Assembly (NCBI RefSeq): GCF_003265705.1
Contig: NW_020313285.1
Span: 19,125,108 to 19,189,107 of the forward strand
From: Callorhinus ursinus
Taxonomy: Eukaryota > Chordata > Mammalia > Carnivora > Otariidae
Reading direction: 5' to 3'
Length of the DNA stretch: 64,000 bases
A program made the position numbers and the translations under genes. The stretch's first letter is position 1. Each line of letters opens with the position of its first letter. Below, piece after piece: positions 11,215 through 22,616 of the stretch. The notes below the pieces were generated by a model, which was not told the origin of the DNA, did no database searches, and saw only the letters and a program-made list of their open reading frames with translations.

Positions 11215-14104
11215 GGAGGGGAGGGGTGGTGGTGGTGCCATTGCAGAATCTGGGAGAAGACTGAGGTCTCCAAGGGCAGGAACCATGGTGCCCCATTTCT
11301 CTGGCCCCAGCCCATACATGCAAGGAGCAGAGAAGGTGCCATGGCTTCTGTAGGGAGGGGGAAAGTTACTAGGGTGGTGACTTGGGCCATCTTGGCCGCT
11401 GAGTACGGCGAGCCAAGGGCAGAAGCATGACTGGCTGGAGAAGCCTCCCAGGCTGCAAGGTAGAGCCCTGTGACAGTTCTAGAAGGTGAAAGAGATAGAG
11501 AGGGAGTCTGTGTGTACGAGACAGAGAAGAATGAATGAATGGGGGAATGTTGGGCACCGCCGGGCCAGCTTTGCAAGCTCTCTACCCCCAGAAGCTCCCT
11601 TGCTGATCAGGAGACCGGGAGCAGCCAGGTGTCCTGGAGTGGGACTAGGAACTTGTAGCAGGTGCCTCGGTGTGAGTGGAAATAGGGGAAGAGGATCCCA
11701 GGCCTCCCTTGATCTGGCCCTGGTCTTCGTCCTTCTCGGAACCTCCCAGCCCTGGGCCTTGCTGGGTCCCTGGTCTTGTCTGGGCCTGAATGCTCTTCCC
11801 CAGGCACTGAGTGACTCTGGTGATTCCGGGTGCACTCCAGGCACAGCCTCTGTGTGAAGCCTCCTCTGACGTCTTAGAGCTGGTGACACCCGCCACTCAC
11901 CCTTGTGGAGCGCTTTTCTCTCTGACCTGAGTTACCTTCCGGCTCGCTTTCTCCGCCAGCAGACGGCTGGGCAGGGCTCTTCTCTCTGCCTCTTCACTTA
12001 CTGCCTGGCATGTGGCCTCTGTTCTGGCAATGATTATTGATGCTGAGGAATATGGCCTCTTGAGGTAGCTGAAGGGCTGTCCGCTAGGAGAGGAGCCCGT
12101 CTGATCGTATGCCCTCAGGGGGCGGGACCCAGGCTGTCCCATGGAAAATTGGGACAGACTGTTACCAGCTCACTCTAAGGAGGAGCTTTGTGTCTATCAG
12201 AATGGCCTTCTAGGGACCCAGCCACGTTGGGGCCACTTGCCATCTCTGGAGGTGTGTGAGCAGGGGTAGCATGAATGCCCACTCCTTACCATTTCAGAAA
12301 GGTTTTCCAGCTCCCTGTCAGAGATTTCCTGGGGGGACCTTTGCGGACTGGAGTCTGGAACGGATGTGATGTGAGGTAGCTGCTAAGGGGCTGAGTTGAA
12401 CTCTTAGGGTCCCAGGTGATGACCAGGGTGTAGTCTGGGGGTGCCAGCCATCGAACGGGTGCCCATGCCTGACCTCCCTGAAAGGGGGCGCTGAGCCGCC
12501 TTGTCAAATGCCCTGAGCACTGGAGATGGGAGAGGAAGCATACCAGCCACGCTGGGTGGGCAGACTCTGGTTCTATGTGCTCTGTGACAAGCCAGGCAAT
12601 GTGGGCTGGCCCTGCCATGTGGTGGCCCCTGCCCTTTACTGTCTCCACTCTCCTGTGTCCTGATGGGCTTTGCTGCAGGAAGCAGCCACCCCACTGTCCT
12701 CAAAGGGCTCAGGGTCCCCCTGGCAGATGGATGACAGCCTGCAGTCATGTAGCTGGCTCTGTGTTTCTGAGGGCCCCTAGGGCCGCAGGAGAAAGAGGCA
12801 TCCCCAGATGGCAGGTTGTTGGTATTACAAAAATGGATGAAGGGCAACCTCGCTGAAATGGAGTCAGGAGGTCGGGCAGGGGGAGCTCTCACGCCCTCCA
12901 CTCATTGTCAGTTGGATTGATACTAGCTTACTACCCCAGCAGGAGGAAGAAGGGCTTACCTCCGGGGTCCCCAGCAACAGCCCAACCCGTGAGAGACCGT
13001 CACAGCTCGGCCATCGGGGAGCCACTACCCTTGCAGCTCCCAGCGTACTCCAGTGGGCTTGGTGCTGGGAACGGTTCCTGATGTCCCCCTTCCTCCATAA
13101 TGGAGTGCACCTCTCCTCCGTTGTCCAGACTTGTCTACAGCTTTGCTATACGTTCCTTGTCCTGGATTGCATTTCTTTCCTAGTCCCAAATAAACCCATT
13201 TTTGGGTGGTAACATACCTGGCCATTTTATTTTTAAGGTTCACAGCATATGACGGGGAGCCTTCCTGGGCCAGGGCTCCAGGATCTCCAGCTCCTTAACC
13301 ATTCCCCTGCGAACCCCCTCCTTCCCCTGCAGGCTGGCCTCCCCTGGCCCTAACACCGCCCGCTCTTCCACCGGCGTAGTTCTTGCTCTCTTGCGTCGTG
13401 CTCGCCACAAACCATTGCTGTGCACGACTTCTCGCGGTTGGAGGACGTGTGCAGAAAGAAGGCACGGGTCGTTGTCTGCTCTCTGATGGCAGGGCCAGTG
13501 CTGCTTTGTCCCCATGCCAGCTGAGCTGCTCGACCCCGGGCCAGGCACACAGTAGAAGGCCAGTCGCACATCCTGGTCCAGGCAGAGGAGGAGACATGTG
13601 GTCAGGTCGGGGCTAGCTTCTCCCTCAGGACAGGCTGCACACCAGTTGACCTCAGGATGATCTCGCTCTACCACAGTTGTCTCTCGGCTGCCAAGATGGG
13701 GTTAGTGGGTCTGGTGCATCACCCCGGTTGCTGGGGAGTGGTGGGCTGAAGGACTGCCTCAGCTGGTTATTGAGGGGGAGTGACACAGTCCTGGCAGAGA
13801 CGGAAATGGAGAGGCATGGCAGGAGTCTCTTGTCTTAGTTGGATGTTACCGTTCATAAGAGCAGAGTAGATTTCCTTCCCTGTGCCCCCACATGTGGGGT
13901 GGGTGTGTTTTGGGAGCTGAGTGGCACTTGGAGCATCTCCTGAGTTCTCCTTCAACCTTTCAGAGCACCTGCTGTGTGCTGGTCACTGGGTAGGACAGAC
14001 GAGGTCCTGGCCCTTGGGGTGAGGGGAGGTCATACAGACTGACTCTGAGGAAGGGCGGAGGACTTGGTAGGAGGGCTATAATCTGTCTCTGGCCTGTGCT
14101 CTCA
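11215..14104. other. Low-copy, GC-rich non-coding DNA
   Basis: No gene supported. Contains a CTCF-like core at about 12477-12493. A possible LTR remnant with AATAAA lies near 12950-13250. An L2-like minus fragment is at about 13965-14050 ('cacctgctgtgtgctggtcactgggtaggacag'). All long frames here are compositional. Confidence 0.4.
12477..12493 (+). promoter_or_regulatory. Candidate CTCF-type core motif
   Basis: CCTGAAAGGGGGCGCTG keeps the strongly weighted AGGGGGCGCT core of the CTCF motif (the usual form is CCACNAGGGGGCGCT), with a poorer 5' half. It lies in low-copy sequence. Binding is inferred from the motif only. Confidence 0.3.
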
Positions 14105-14117
14105 GAAATTATCCCTG

Positions 14118-14303
14118 GGGGCGCCTGGGTGGCTCAGTCAGTTGAGCATCTGCCTTTGGCTCAGGTCATGATCCCAAGGTCGTGGGATTGAGCCCCATGT
14201 CCTCATCTGGCTCCCTGCTCAGTGGGGAGTCTGCTTCTCCCTCTCTCTCTGCCCCTCCCCCTGCTCATGCTCTCTCTCTCAAATAAATAAATTAAAAAAA
14301 AAA
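14118..14303 (+). repeat. Can-SINE (SINEC)
   Basis: It opens with the tRNA-derived head 'gcgcctgggtggctcagtcag' and then 'ggctcaggtcatgatccc'. A CT-rich body and an 'aaataaataaatt' A-rich tail follow. Flanking imperfect target duplications are at 14106-14117 and 14302-14313 (10 of 12 bases). The 'ctctgcccctccccctgctcatgc' body is an older carnivore-wide type. Confidence 0.93.
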
Positions 14304-14319
14304 ATCATCTCTGATAACA

Positions 14320-16315
14320 AAGTGGCAACAGCAGAACCCCAGAGGGCCCGGCGGATTCTGTGAGGCTGCCTGAGCTTTGGGGTCTTGCTCACAATTCAGT
14401 GAGCCCGGCTGTGCTGTGATGTAGGATAATACCATACCATACACCACAACTAATAACAATAGATAATTCTTAAAATACTAATGTAGTGTGATATTGCAGT
14501 AGGTAGATTTTCTAGCTACATGGGCATCACATATGTGAACTGGTCTGCTTCTAATCCTCGGTCTGCATTAGTACCCCCCACACTGCCGTGGCTCCCTGTC
14601 TCATTGCATCCCTGGCACCCTGAGGTAGTGGAAATGGAAGCTCATTCATTGGTTCCTTGCCACGAGAACGGGAGCCATGAGGGCATGGATCTTGTTGTCA
14701 TTGATGTGCCCAGAAAAGGCCTGGCATGGGGTAGAGACTCGGTAGGTATTTGGTCCATGATTCAAGGAATGGATAAAAACACAAGTGGGATTTTTACATC
14801 TGTCCGTCAAATTAGGTGTCATTGCCGTCCCACGCTCCAGAGAGGGCAGATAAAGCTCGGTGGGATGAAGTGATAGGCCCCGCATTACTCAGCTGGTGGG
14901 TGCCGGGGCTGGGATCTGGACCCCCACACATGTGTGGGTCAGGCGGGTATGGGTATCCCTGGTTGTGGTGTGTGGGGGTAGACCCGGGCACGCGTAAAGG
15001 CCATGTTCAAACAACAGCCACTTTATTGCACGTGGCATGTCTAGATGGAAGGGCTTTGCAGGAATTTTGCTTTATAGGCACATAAAGGCCTTTATTACCC
15101 GTAATGTGGACGTGGGTCCAAAGAGGATTCTACTCTGCTTTCTACCAAGGGGTTTGTTGGAAGCCCCTGTGGAGGTCCGAGCTCCCGGCCCTGCTCTGAG
15201 GCTGGACCCCAGGAAGGGGGAAATGCTGGCTGTTGGCAGGGCGTGGGACCCTGGGCAGCTTGGTATCCAGGGGCAGGATGGAGCGACAGCATCCCCGGAG
15301 TGAAATGCAGGTTTAAGCTCCCTCAGTGGGAAATGTGACGTTATGTGGCTTGTTAAATCCTACAGGGGCATGGAAGAGAGCTGCTTCTAATTATCAGGAT
15401 GGAAATTAATGGAATAAAACCTTTAGCCAGGCTGCCCGGTGGTAGAGCAGGGAGAGCTTTTGGTTTGTGGTGGGGATTGGCCAGCCATTGTTGGGGCGAT
15501 CACATGCAAGCCAAGGGAGGAAGCACAGGCTGTCTGCAAATGATTGGACTGGGGGGTCGGGGCGGGGGGTCCTTGCTGATCCTCACAGCTTTGTCCCCTT
15601 GGCCTAGACCCCGAAGGGAAGTGAGGCTGAACAGGAAGCTGGACGAGGCTTGGTTCTCAGAGACTTGGGACAGGAGGAAGCCCTTTGGTGCTGTGGCCAG
15701 GCTTCAGGGCTGAAGGAGACCTTGGATTTGGTCTCTTGAAGGGGTGGTATGGAGCTGTGGGCTGCCAGTGAGCTTCAGACCTAGGGCAAAGCTGGGGTGG
15801 AACTTGGGCTCACTTTTGAGCATTTGTGTGAAGACCTTGTCCTCAGCTGACTTAGGGCAGCTCAGGTGCCTTGACTGTGAGGGGGCAGCCCCCGGTGGGC
15901 TTGACTCCTCTCTTTGCCATGGGTCCTGAGGACAAGTGTGGAGTACCATGGTTGAGTGGGTCAGATCAGTGATTACACCAGGCATCCTCTGCTAGTACTC
16001 TTGTTAAAGGAGGGTGGTGTTGGCTTCAGCTGGGAGCCCTGGGCAGAGTCCTGGCCCTTTGGGTGGATCAGAGCCTGTTGCTTGTGTGTAGGAACAGGTC
16101 TGGTTCATGTCTGCCTTCCGCTCAGCCTCATGTTGGAATTCTTTCTCAAAATGGTGCCCGAGTACCACCTGCCATCATCTAGCCAGTGTGCCCTCCAGGG
16201 AATGGATCATTCAGCCAGGTACACAATCCACTCAGGTGATCTCACCTGGCTGTCCTTGGATTAGGAGAGTAAATACTCAGAATGTGTCAAGTATTAGTAA
16301 CGACCTAGGAGATTG
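14320..16315. other. Low-copy DNA with L2 and MIR pieces
   Basis: L2 3' end (+) at about 14600-14765 ('gagggcatggatcttgttgtcattg...ctcggtaggtatttgg'). Minus-strand MIR at about 14815-14925 ('gagagggcagataaagctcggtgggatgaag...ctgggatctgg'). AT-rich 15330-15420 ('ttctaattatcagg...ggaaattaatggaataaaacc') could be a conserved island. A ZEB-type inverted E-box pair is at 16233-16248. No exon seen. Confidence 0.45.
16233..16248. promoter_or_regulatory. Inverted E-box pair (ZEB/SNAI type)
   Basis: CAGGTGA and TCACCTG form a perfect inverted repeat separated by TC, giving two facing CACCTG E-boxes. The zinc-finger repressors ZEB1/2 and the SNAI family recognise CACCTG, and ZEB proteins favour paired sites. 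Inferred only. Confidence 0.3.
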
Positions 16316-16324
16316 ATGGAGATC

Positions 16325-16455
16325 CTCTCCATCTTACTGGTAAGATGCTGGGGCTCAATGAGGTGAGGTGACTTGCCCAAGGACACATAGCCAGGTTAGG
16401 GTGGACAGGAACTGGGCAGTGTGACTCACATCAGAGCTGGTGCTCTGAGGCATAG
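16325..16455 (-). repeat. MIR SINE fragment
   Basis: 'ggtgaggtgacttgcccaaggacacatagccagg' is the reversed MIR core (usual form: 'ggttaagtgacttgcccaaggtcacacagc'). A weaker similar stretch at about 16575-16640 may be a second fragment. Confidence 0.65.
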
Positions 16456-16459
16456 CTTT

Positions 16460-18140
16460 CTGCTACCTTCTTGGATGGGTGAAGCAGATTTCCTCTTGTG
16501 ACTCTCAAGCCTTCCTCTGTAGCATTTCTGGACTTTTCACATCATTCTTGGTGGGTGGGGAGGGTCAGGCATTGTCAGCCTCACTTTGCCCGTGAAGAAA
16601 CTGAAAGACTGAGTGGCTTGCATGACTCACACATGAACGAATTGACACCTGTCTGTGGAACGTGGTGCTGGGATGATGGTTATGTTTTGGTTGAAGGAGT
16701 TGAGGTCCTTGGATGGTTTATCATGGAGGCTCTTGCCTGGAGTTCTCTTGGTCTTGGGGAGCTGGCTGTCCTGTATCTGGAACCCAAGGAGACGTCTCAT
16801 TAGTGATCCCCTGGACTCGTGGCTCCCTTGGCGGGGAGCTTCTCTTTCCTGGGGACTGCCCAAGCTGGTGGACCCCCCAGGGTGTTGGCTCATGGGGGCT
16901 CGTGGGTTAGTGCACGCATCCCTGGATAGAGCGGGCAGTGGGATGCTTGGGCTCATTCGGCTGAACTGGACTGTTTTCTTGGATTGTTGCGTTTTATTTA
17001 TTCCCACTAATCTACTTCTCTTGCCTGTTTATGCATTGCAGAGATCTAATAAAATGTATTTGAGACCCGAGCAAATGAGGAACGTTTTGGAAAGAAATAT
17101 AAGAGGAACACTATCTTGAAATACCTAGCTGATCAGAGTGGTGGTTGGCTCTGAGGTCCTGCCTTCAGAAGGGCCATTTCCCCTCCCCTCGCCTGTAAAA
17201 GTGAGAGTGGCACGGAGGAGGGCTGCCTTTGGGTGGGGTTTGCACAGGGGCCACTGGAGGGCAGGAAGCTCTTCCCAGTCGGGGAGCCTGGCATCGAGGC
17301 TCTTCCATCTAAGGATCCCTGAGGGAAAGCGGGCTGATTGCGCCGCTTACGTGCCAGGACCCTGGATGCCGAGGCAGGGGAATGCTGCAATCTAAACATT
17401 TACATTCTGAAAAATGGGAAAGCATCCGCTTCGATATAAATTAGCCAAGGCCTGACGGGTTTATTATACCCTGGAATGCTTTCATGAGGCTTTCAGAGGG
17501 GTCCATGTTGCAGGCCCAGGTCTCCAGCTGGGCTGGTCTGTGGCACGCTCCTAGGGGGACCCTGCAAATACATGGGCGGGGTCTCTCTGTCTCAGTTCCC
17601 ACGGGGCCATCACCGACTCATTGGTGACAGGGGAACAGGGAGACAGCCAGAGCCATGAGCATCTTGAAGCTGATGGGGTGCTTTCACACCAGTCTGGGAC
17701 TGTAAGTCCCACGGTTGGGGTGGGTGTGAACTCTGCGGGGATGGTGGCTCGCTTAGCCCCTGGCTCCCCTAGAGTGGGCTGAGCAACCCTGTGGGCAGAT
17801 CCTCAGGGATGGGCCCATTTCCTGGGAAAGCTAACTGAGTCCCAGGTGCAGGGAGTATAGAGGAGCTGAGGGAGTAGTTGGCAAAAAACACAGAAACAAG
17901 AGCTTGTTAAAAATAGGTGTGCTTTCATTCATGAGCTTGGTTCTCTTTCCCCAGGAATGTTGTATACTTGTGTATCTGCAGGTATATGTAGATAGACATC
18001 GAACAGGTACTGAATACGTGATTGTGGAGGAATTTGATTTGATTCTAATAATGAGTAATCTCTGACATCAGCTATTTTTTTTTTTTTTTCTGATTCAGAG
18101 GAGGAAGCCTGCTTTGTACAGAGTTTGTGGGCTTGTTTCC
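16460..18140. other. Low-copy DNA, one AT-richer island
   Basis: 17390-17480 ('gatataaattagccaaggcc...gggtttattatacc') is AT-rich and non-repetitive, a possible conserved element. A T tract lies at about 18069-18086. No gene or larger repeat recognised. Confidence 0.4.
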
Positions 18141-18144
18141 AGAG

Positions 18145-18331
18145 CAGTGGTTCTCAAACCATCTTGCTTCAGAATCACCTGCAGAGCTTGTTAAAACTGA
18201 TTTCCAGGTCCCACCCACCTTCAGAATTTCTGACGTGTTAGGTCTCGGGTGGGTCCTGGAAATTCACATTTTTAACAAGTTCCTGGGTGATGTTGCAGCT
18301 GTTGACTGGGGGACCGCGCTTGGGAAGTGAT
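18145..18331 (+). mobile_element. MER5A-like hAT (Charlie) non-autonomous DNA transposon
   Basis: It starts with the terminal inverted repeat 'cagtggttctcaaacc' and runs through 'cagaatcacctgcagagcttgttaaaac', 'caggtcccacc', 'gggtgggtcctggaaattcac' and 'aacaagttcctgggtgatg', the MER5A consensus order. At about 187 bases it is full length. It has no transposase and is fossil sequence shared by placental mammals. Confidence 0.88.
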
Positions 18332-18334
18332 GAT

Positions 18335-19930
18335 CTAGAGAGATAAGCATGTGGGCTCTGGTGAGGGATGGGGGAATTCTTTATAGAACTTCCTTGGGTC
18401 TGAGAACTGACCATTGATGCCTTTGACGGAGTGAAAGTAGACTCGCAGGGTGAATCTGGGTGTCCAGGGAACCATTTCCTTGTTTTTTTTTTTAAGAAGG
18501 AAGCTAGCGCCTCTTACAGTGTGGGTGGAGCCTGCTTGTGGCCGCACAGAGCCTTGTGGGTTTACGTGCTCAGTCAGCAGGCATCCACCAGTTTGCCCAC
18601 TCCGTGTCCAGCCCTGTAAGTGACCTGTCCTTAGCATCGGGAAAGGCTCTCTGGGTGTCTCTAGCACAGTTCAAGCTAACAAATGTTGGGTGAGCTCTTG
18701 GTTGTGTCCACCTGGGCCACCCCGTCCGGGAGCTTGGAGTTGAAAGGATACAGTACTTGCCACGGAGCTGCTGTCCCCACTCTCTGCCCTCCCTGTGCCC
18801 CTGGCTCCACTTGGGTCCTCAGGAAGAGCTCTGGACCTCTCTGGGAAGCCGAGTATTTCCCTTAAAGCCTGTGGGTCACTCTGACCCCCACGTGTGTCTT
18901 TGTCCTCTTGGGCTTCCCAGGAGCAGACTTCCCAAGCCTGAGTGTCTTGGCACCTGGACCTGAGCCATGCCCCCCTGCAGCCAAGCCCCACCGTGTCCCC
19001 CTCTTGACTGGAGCCAAGCACCATGCGTTATGGTATCTGTTGGTGTCCACTCGCCACTGTTGTCACTGAAGAGTAAGCTCAAGGCTGGACTTGGGAAACC
19101 CACAAATGGTCTTCATTCTTACAAACAGTCCAACCCCAGAGCTTGAACGAGGACGAGGAAGGGTCCTGCTTGGAGTAGAGCCGAAGGGATGCCCGAAGGT
19201 GAGTCAGGCCACCTGGGTGCCTGTTGTGTGACTTGGGACAGTCCCCTTCTTCTACCTGGTCTAAACTTCCTCCTCTCCCAGGTGAGGTGTAATAACGCTT
19301 GTCCTGCTTCTTTGCTGCCACAGTGACGTTCCAGTGGCATGTGGCAGCTTTCTCTCTTGAACACATGTGGGTAACGAGGGATCTGGGATGACGGGCAGAC
19401 ATGTAGCAGTCTCCTGAAGCGAGCAGGTGACCCTCTGCGGTTTGGGCATGTGAGGGTGTGGAAGCCGCAGGGAAAGGGGCTACGGCCTGCTCGGAAGAGC
19501 AGTGTGGGCTTGAGAGATGCACTGAGCACCTGGATTCACCTCCCAGCTCTGTAGCCGAGGAGCCCCGGGGAGTAGGCCCTGACTCCACCTGTCTGAGCCT
19601 CAGCCTCATCTGGAAAAAGGAGGAGAATGACGGTGGCTGGCTTCGTGGGTGATACAGTGCTCGTGAGGCACCTCCTGTGAGCCAGACCGTGCACGAGAAT
19701 CCAGTGAGTGGGATGACAATGGCAGGGCTTGTTGGGGTAGCTTCAGTATCCACCATAGGAGAGGCAGGTAACACGTTCGGAAAGAGGGACCCGAACTTCC
19801 TGTCCCCCCAGTGATGCCAGGCTGGCCATTCAAAACTGGCCCCATGGTTAAAGGGTAGAAGCAAGTAAAAATTCAAGGAATCTTTATTAGAGGCTGAGAC
19901 TGTGAGGAGGGGAGTTTGGTTCTTCTGGTG
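18335..19930. other. Low-copy non-coding DNA
   Basis: No gene supported. The 265-codon minus frame at 19079-19876 has no domain and overlaps a degraded MIR-like stretch at about 19500-19690. A T-rich tract is near 18481-18494. Confidence 0.4.
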
Positions 19931-19934
19931 CCTG

Positions 19935-20215
19935 GGTAGTTTTTAATTTAACTTTTATTTTTATCAAAGGAATACATATTCATAGCCAAGCAGTAATAAG
20001 CTCGTAATGAAAACCAGCAGCCCACTGCCCCTTGCCTGCCACCCGTGGTTTCCGCTTCCTAGGGATAAATGGTTTTCACTCTTTGTTTGTATTGGTATTT
20101 ACCATATTTCTAGGTGATATGCTTACACTACGTCTTTCTTGATCTTTCAGTTTTAGTTATTACTTTTTGACTTTTGAATACAAGAGATGGGGGATTCAGG
20201 TTTCCTAGATCACTT
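19935..20215 (+). repeat. L1M 3' UTR fragment
   Basis: 'ttttatttttatcaaaggaatacatattcatagccaagcagt' and the later 'ccgcttcctagggataaat', 'atttctaggtgatatgc' text match the ancient L1 3' UTR type seen at 6460-7165. Diverged. A Can-SINE follows immediately. Confidence 0.5.
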
Positions 20216-20220
20216 CTCTT

Positions 20221-20426
20221 ATAATTTATTTAATTTTTAAGATTTTTATTTATTTGAGAGAGCGCAAGCAAGAGAGAGCACAGTGCAGGGGAGTGGGGGG
20301 AGGAGCAGAGGGAGAAGCAGGCTCCCCGCTGAGCAGGGAGCCCGATGCGGGGCTCCATCCCAGGACCCTGGGATCATGACCTGAGCTGAAGGCAGACGCT
20401 TAACCGACTGAACCACCCAGGTGCCC
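20221..20426 (-). repeat. Can-SINE (SINEC), reverse orientation
   Basis: T-rich tail complement, GA-rich body and 'ggagcccgatgcggggctccatccc' precede the reversed head 'ccgactgaaccacccaggtgccc'. The target duplication 'cacttctctt' is at 20211-20220 and 20427-20436, with no mismatch. Confidence 0.93.
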
Positions 20427-20929
20427 CACTTCTCTTGCAGCTGAAACAGATACACTTCCCCAGTCTTTGCCAGCCTTGCCCGAGCACGGCAGCACCCGGG
20501 TTCTAAGTGTGTCAACACCCGCGGTGATGTCAGTCACCCTCCATGTGGTGTCTGTCCTGCGATCACTTTTTTTCTAATAGACTTTTTGTTTTCCCTGGAA
20601 TTAGGTACATAGCAACCAACTTGCTTTTCAATTGGCTCGGTTTTCTATTACAATTTATCCTCCAGTTCTCTGACTAAACCGGAAATATTTCCTGGACATG
20701 TTCAAAGGTTTCAGGTAATATTTGTTCTGTTTCTTCCCCTCCCCCCTCCCCTGCCAGCCAGTCTGGATGCTTGGCTCCCTGGGCGCTGCCTCTACACTGA
20801 GTACCCCCTTCAGCATTGTCCTGCTGGATCACCTCCCTCCGGAGCTCCATGCCTCGCTCTCTCTGTGTTTAGTCTCACCTTTAAGAAGCATACCTTCCAG
20901 TACCTTCCCAAGAAAGGGTAGATGGGATG

Positions 20930-21468
20930 CAAAAATTTTGACATACTGCATGAATGAAAATATCTTTGTTTGACTTTTATACTCAATTAATATTTGGACC
21001 AAACTGCAAAGCCTAGGTTGAAATTTCTTTCCCCTGGAAACTTGGAAAAATCACTTTTCCCTTAGAAACTTGCCCATTATCTGACAGGTCAGGTGCTGTT
21101 TTATGTCCCAGTCCTCAGAATGTGGCCATTTCCACATCCCCCCTCACTTTTGCCCACCTCCCCCCACCCCCAGAAGCTTTGAGGATCGTCTCTTTATCAC
21201 AAGGGTACTGAAGTGTCACATTTCCGTTGCTTAATATGATTTAAAAAAAAATGCATTGTTTTTGGCACTTGGTGGATACTTCTATTCAACTCCAGGGATT
21301 TGCCTTACATTATGAATTTGATAAAAATTTCCACCCTCCCTCCATTCATTTTTTCCTTTCTGGAATTCCTTTTTTTTTGGGGGGGGCACGGTTTGAGCTT
21401 CCTGAACTGAATCTCTAATTAACCTTTTCTCCTAATTTCCATCTTTTTTGTTGCTCTTCTTTCTAGTG
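20930..21468 (+). repeat. Ancient L1 3'-UTR-type sequence, left part
   Basis: 'gaatgaaaatatctttgtttgacttttatactcaattaatatttgg', then 'gaagctttgaggatcgtctctttatcac', 'ttggcacttggtgg' and 'tttctggaattcct' follow a common old L1M 3' region in order. It is cut at 21468 by a hAT element and resumes at 22617. Confidence 0.55.
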
Positions 21469-22616
21469 CAGCGGTCCTCAAACCTTTTGGTCTCAGGTCC
21501 CTTCCTAGCCTCCGGATCAGTTCACGCTCTTAAAGATCACTGAGAATCCCAAAGAGCCTTTGGTGATGTAGGTTATACCTGTTGCTACTCACCATATTAG
21601 AAATTACAACAGAGATTTAAAGAGTAAGTCATGAAAAATAATCCACCCCATGTGAACACACAGAACATAACTTACCAAAGTATAAATATATTTTTTCAAA
21701 GCAAAAATTCAGTGAAAAAATGTGACAGTGTTTTGTATTTTTGCCACTCTGTGTAATGTGCGGCTTCATAGGGACAGCTCTCTTGTCACCTCTTTCTGCA
21801 TGTGATCTCTTGTGGTACACTGTCTTGATTGAAGTCCACGAAGAAAGTCTAGTTTGCTTCAGATGTGTACTTGGAAAAAGGAAGAGTACTTTTACTGCCC
21901 TTTTATACAGTCGTGGGTTCTCTGCTTTGATGTTATACCAGAACTCTACAATGGTAAAGTCTTAATGATTAGTTTCAGTGTGGAATCTGAAACTTGATCA
22001 GTGAACTTTTTGTTCTCTGTTAGATTAAAAGCCATTGGTCTCTCGTGTGCTTTGAGCGGATTTTACCTCTGCCTGATTTTGTAACATCATTGCTTGATCT
22101 TATGGCAAATATTGGCTCACTGGGTCACACAGATCTGTTCAGTGTTGATACGTTTCTTTATATCAAACAATTAGATAGGTAAATATCACTACCACTCTGA
22201 ATACAAAAGTATGTTCTCAGGCTTGGGACAGTAGATAAATGAGCTAAAATTCTAATTTTGCTTGAGAGCTCAAATTTTGTTGGTTAGTCACAAATGTGAA
22301 CAGTTGTTTTCCTTGCACTGCAAGGCTGACTTTCTTCATTTTCGAGAAAAGATTTCTCGACCTTTATTTTCACTGTGGGTGCATCGTGGTGAGGACCCGA
22401 GTGACTCCTAGTGCACTTGGCTGCCATGGCCTTGATTTTTGCTATGATATCGGGAGTGGTGCCCGCAGTTGCTCTCGAACCATCAGCGTAAATGTCAACA
22501 CCATGGAAAAGGCCAATAATGGCTTAGTGTTATTATAAAAACAATTCTGGTTTCACGGACCTTCCGAAAGGGTTTCAGGAGCCCTTTGGTGTTCGAGGAC
22601 CACACTTTTGGAACTG
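21469..22616 (+). mobile_element. hAT (Charlie-like) DNA transposon, about 1.15 kb
   Basis: The left end is 'cagcggtcctcaaacctttt' and the right end reads, on the minus strand, 'cagttccaaaagtgtggtcc'. These are decayed versions of the hAT terminal repeat CAGTGGTTCTCAAA. The interior ('ctcttaaagatcactgagaatcccaaagagcc', '...aatgtcaacaccatgg...gttattataaaaac') is recognised mammalian hAT sequence. The 8-base flanks match poorly, as expected for age. No intact transposase frame; the family name is left open. Confidence 0.75.

Noticed and set aside
14118..14200. tRNA-like head that could be taken for a tRNA gene
   Set aside because: It is the 5' head of a Can-SINE (A- and B-box-like text followed by CT-rich body and A tail), not a foldable tRNA.
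19079..19876. 265-codon minus-strand open frame
   Set aside because: No domain or signal feature; overlaps a degraded MIR-like stretch; no splice or promoter context.
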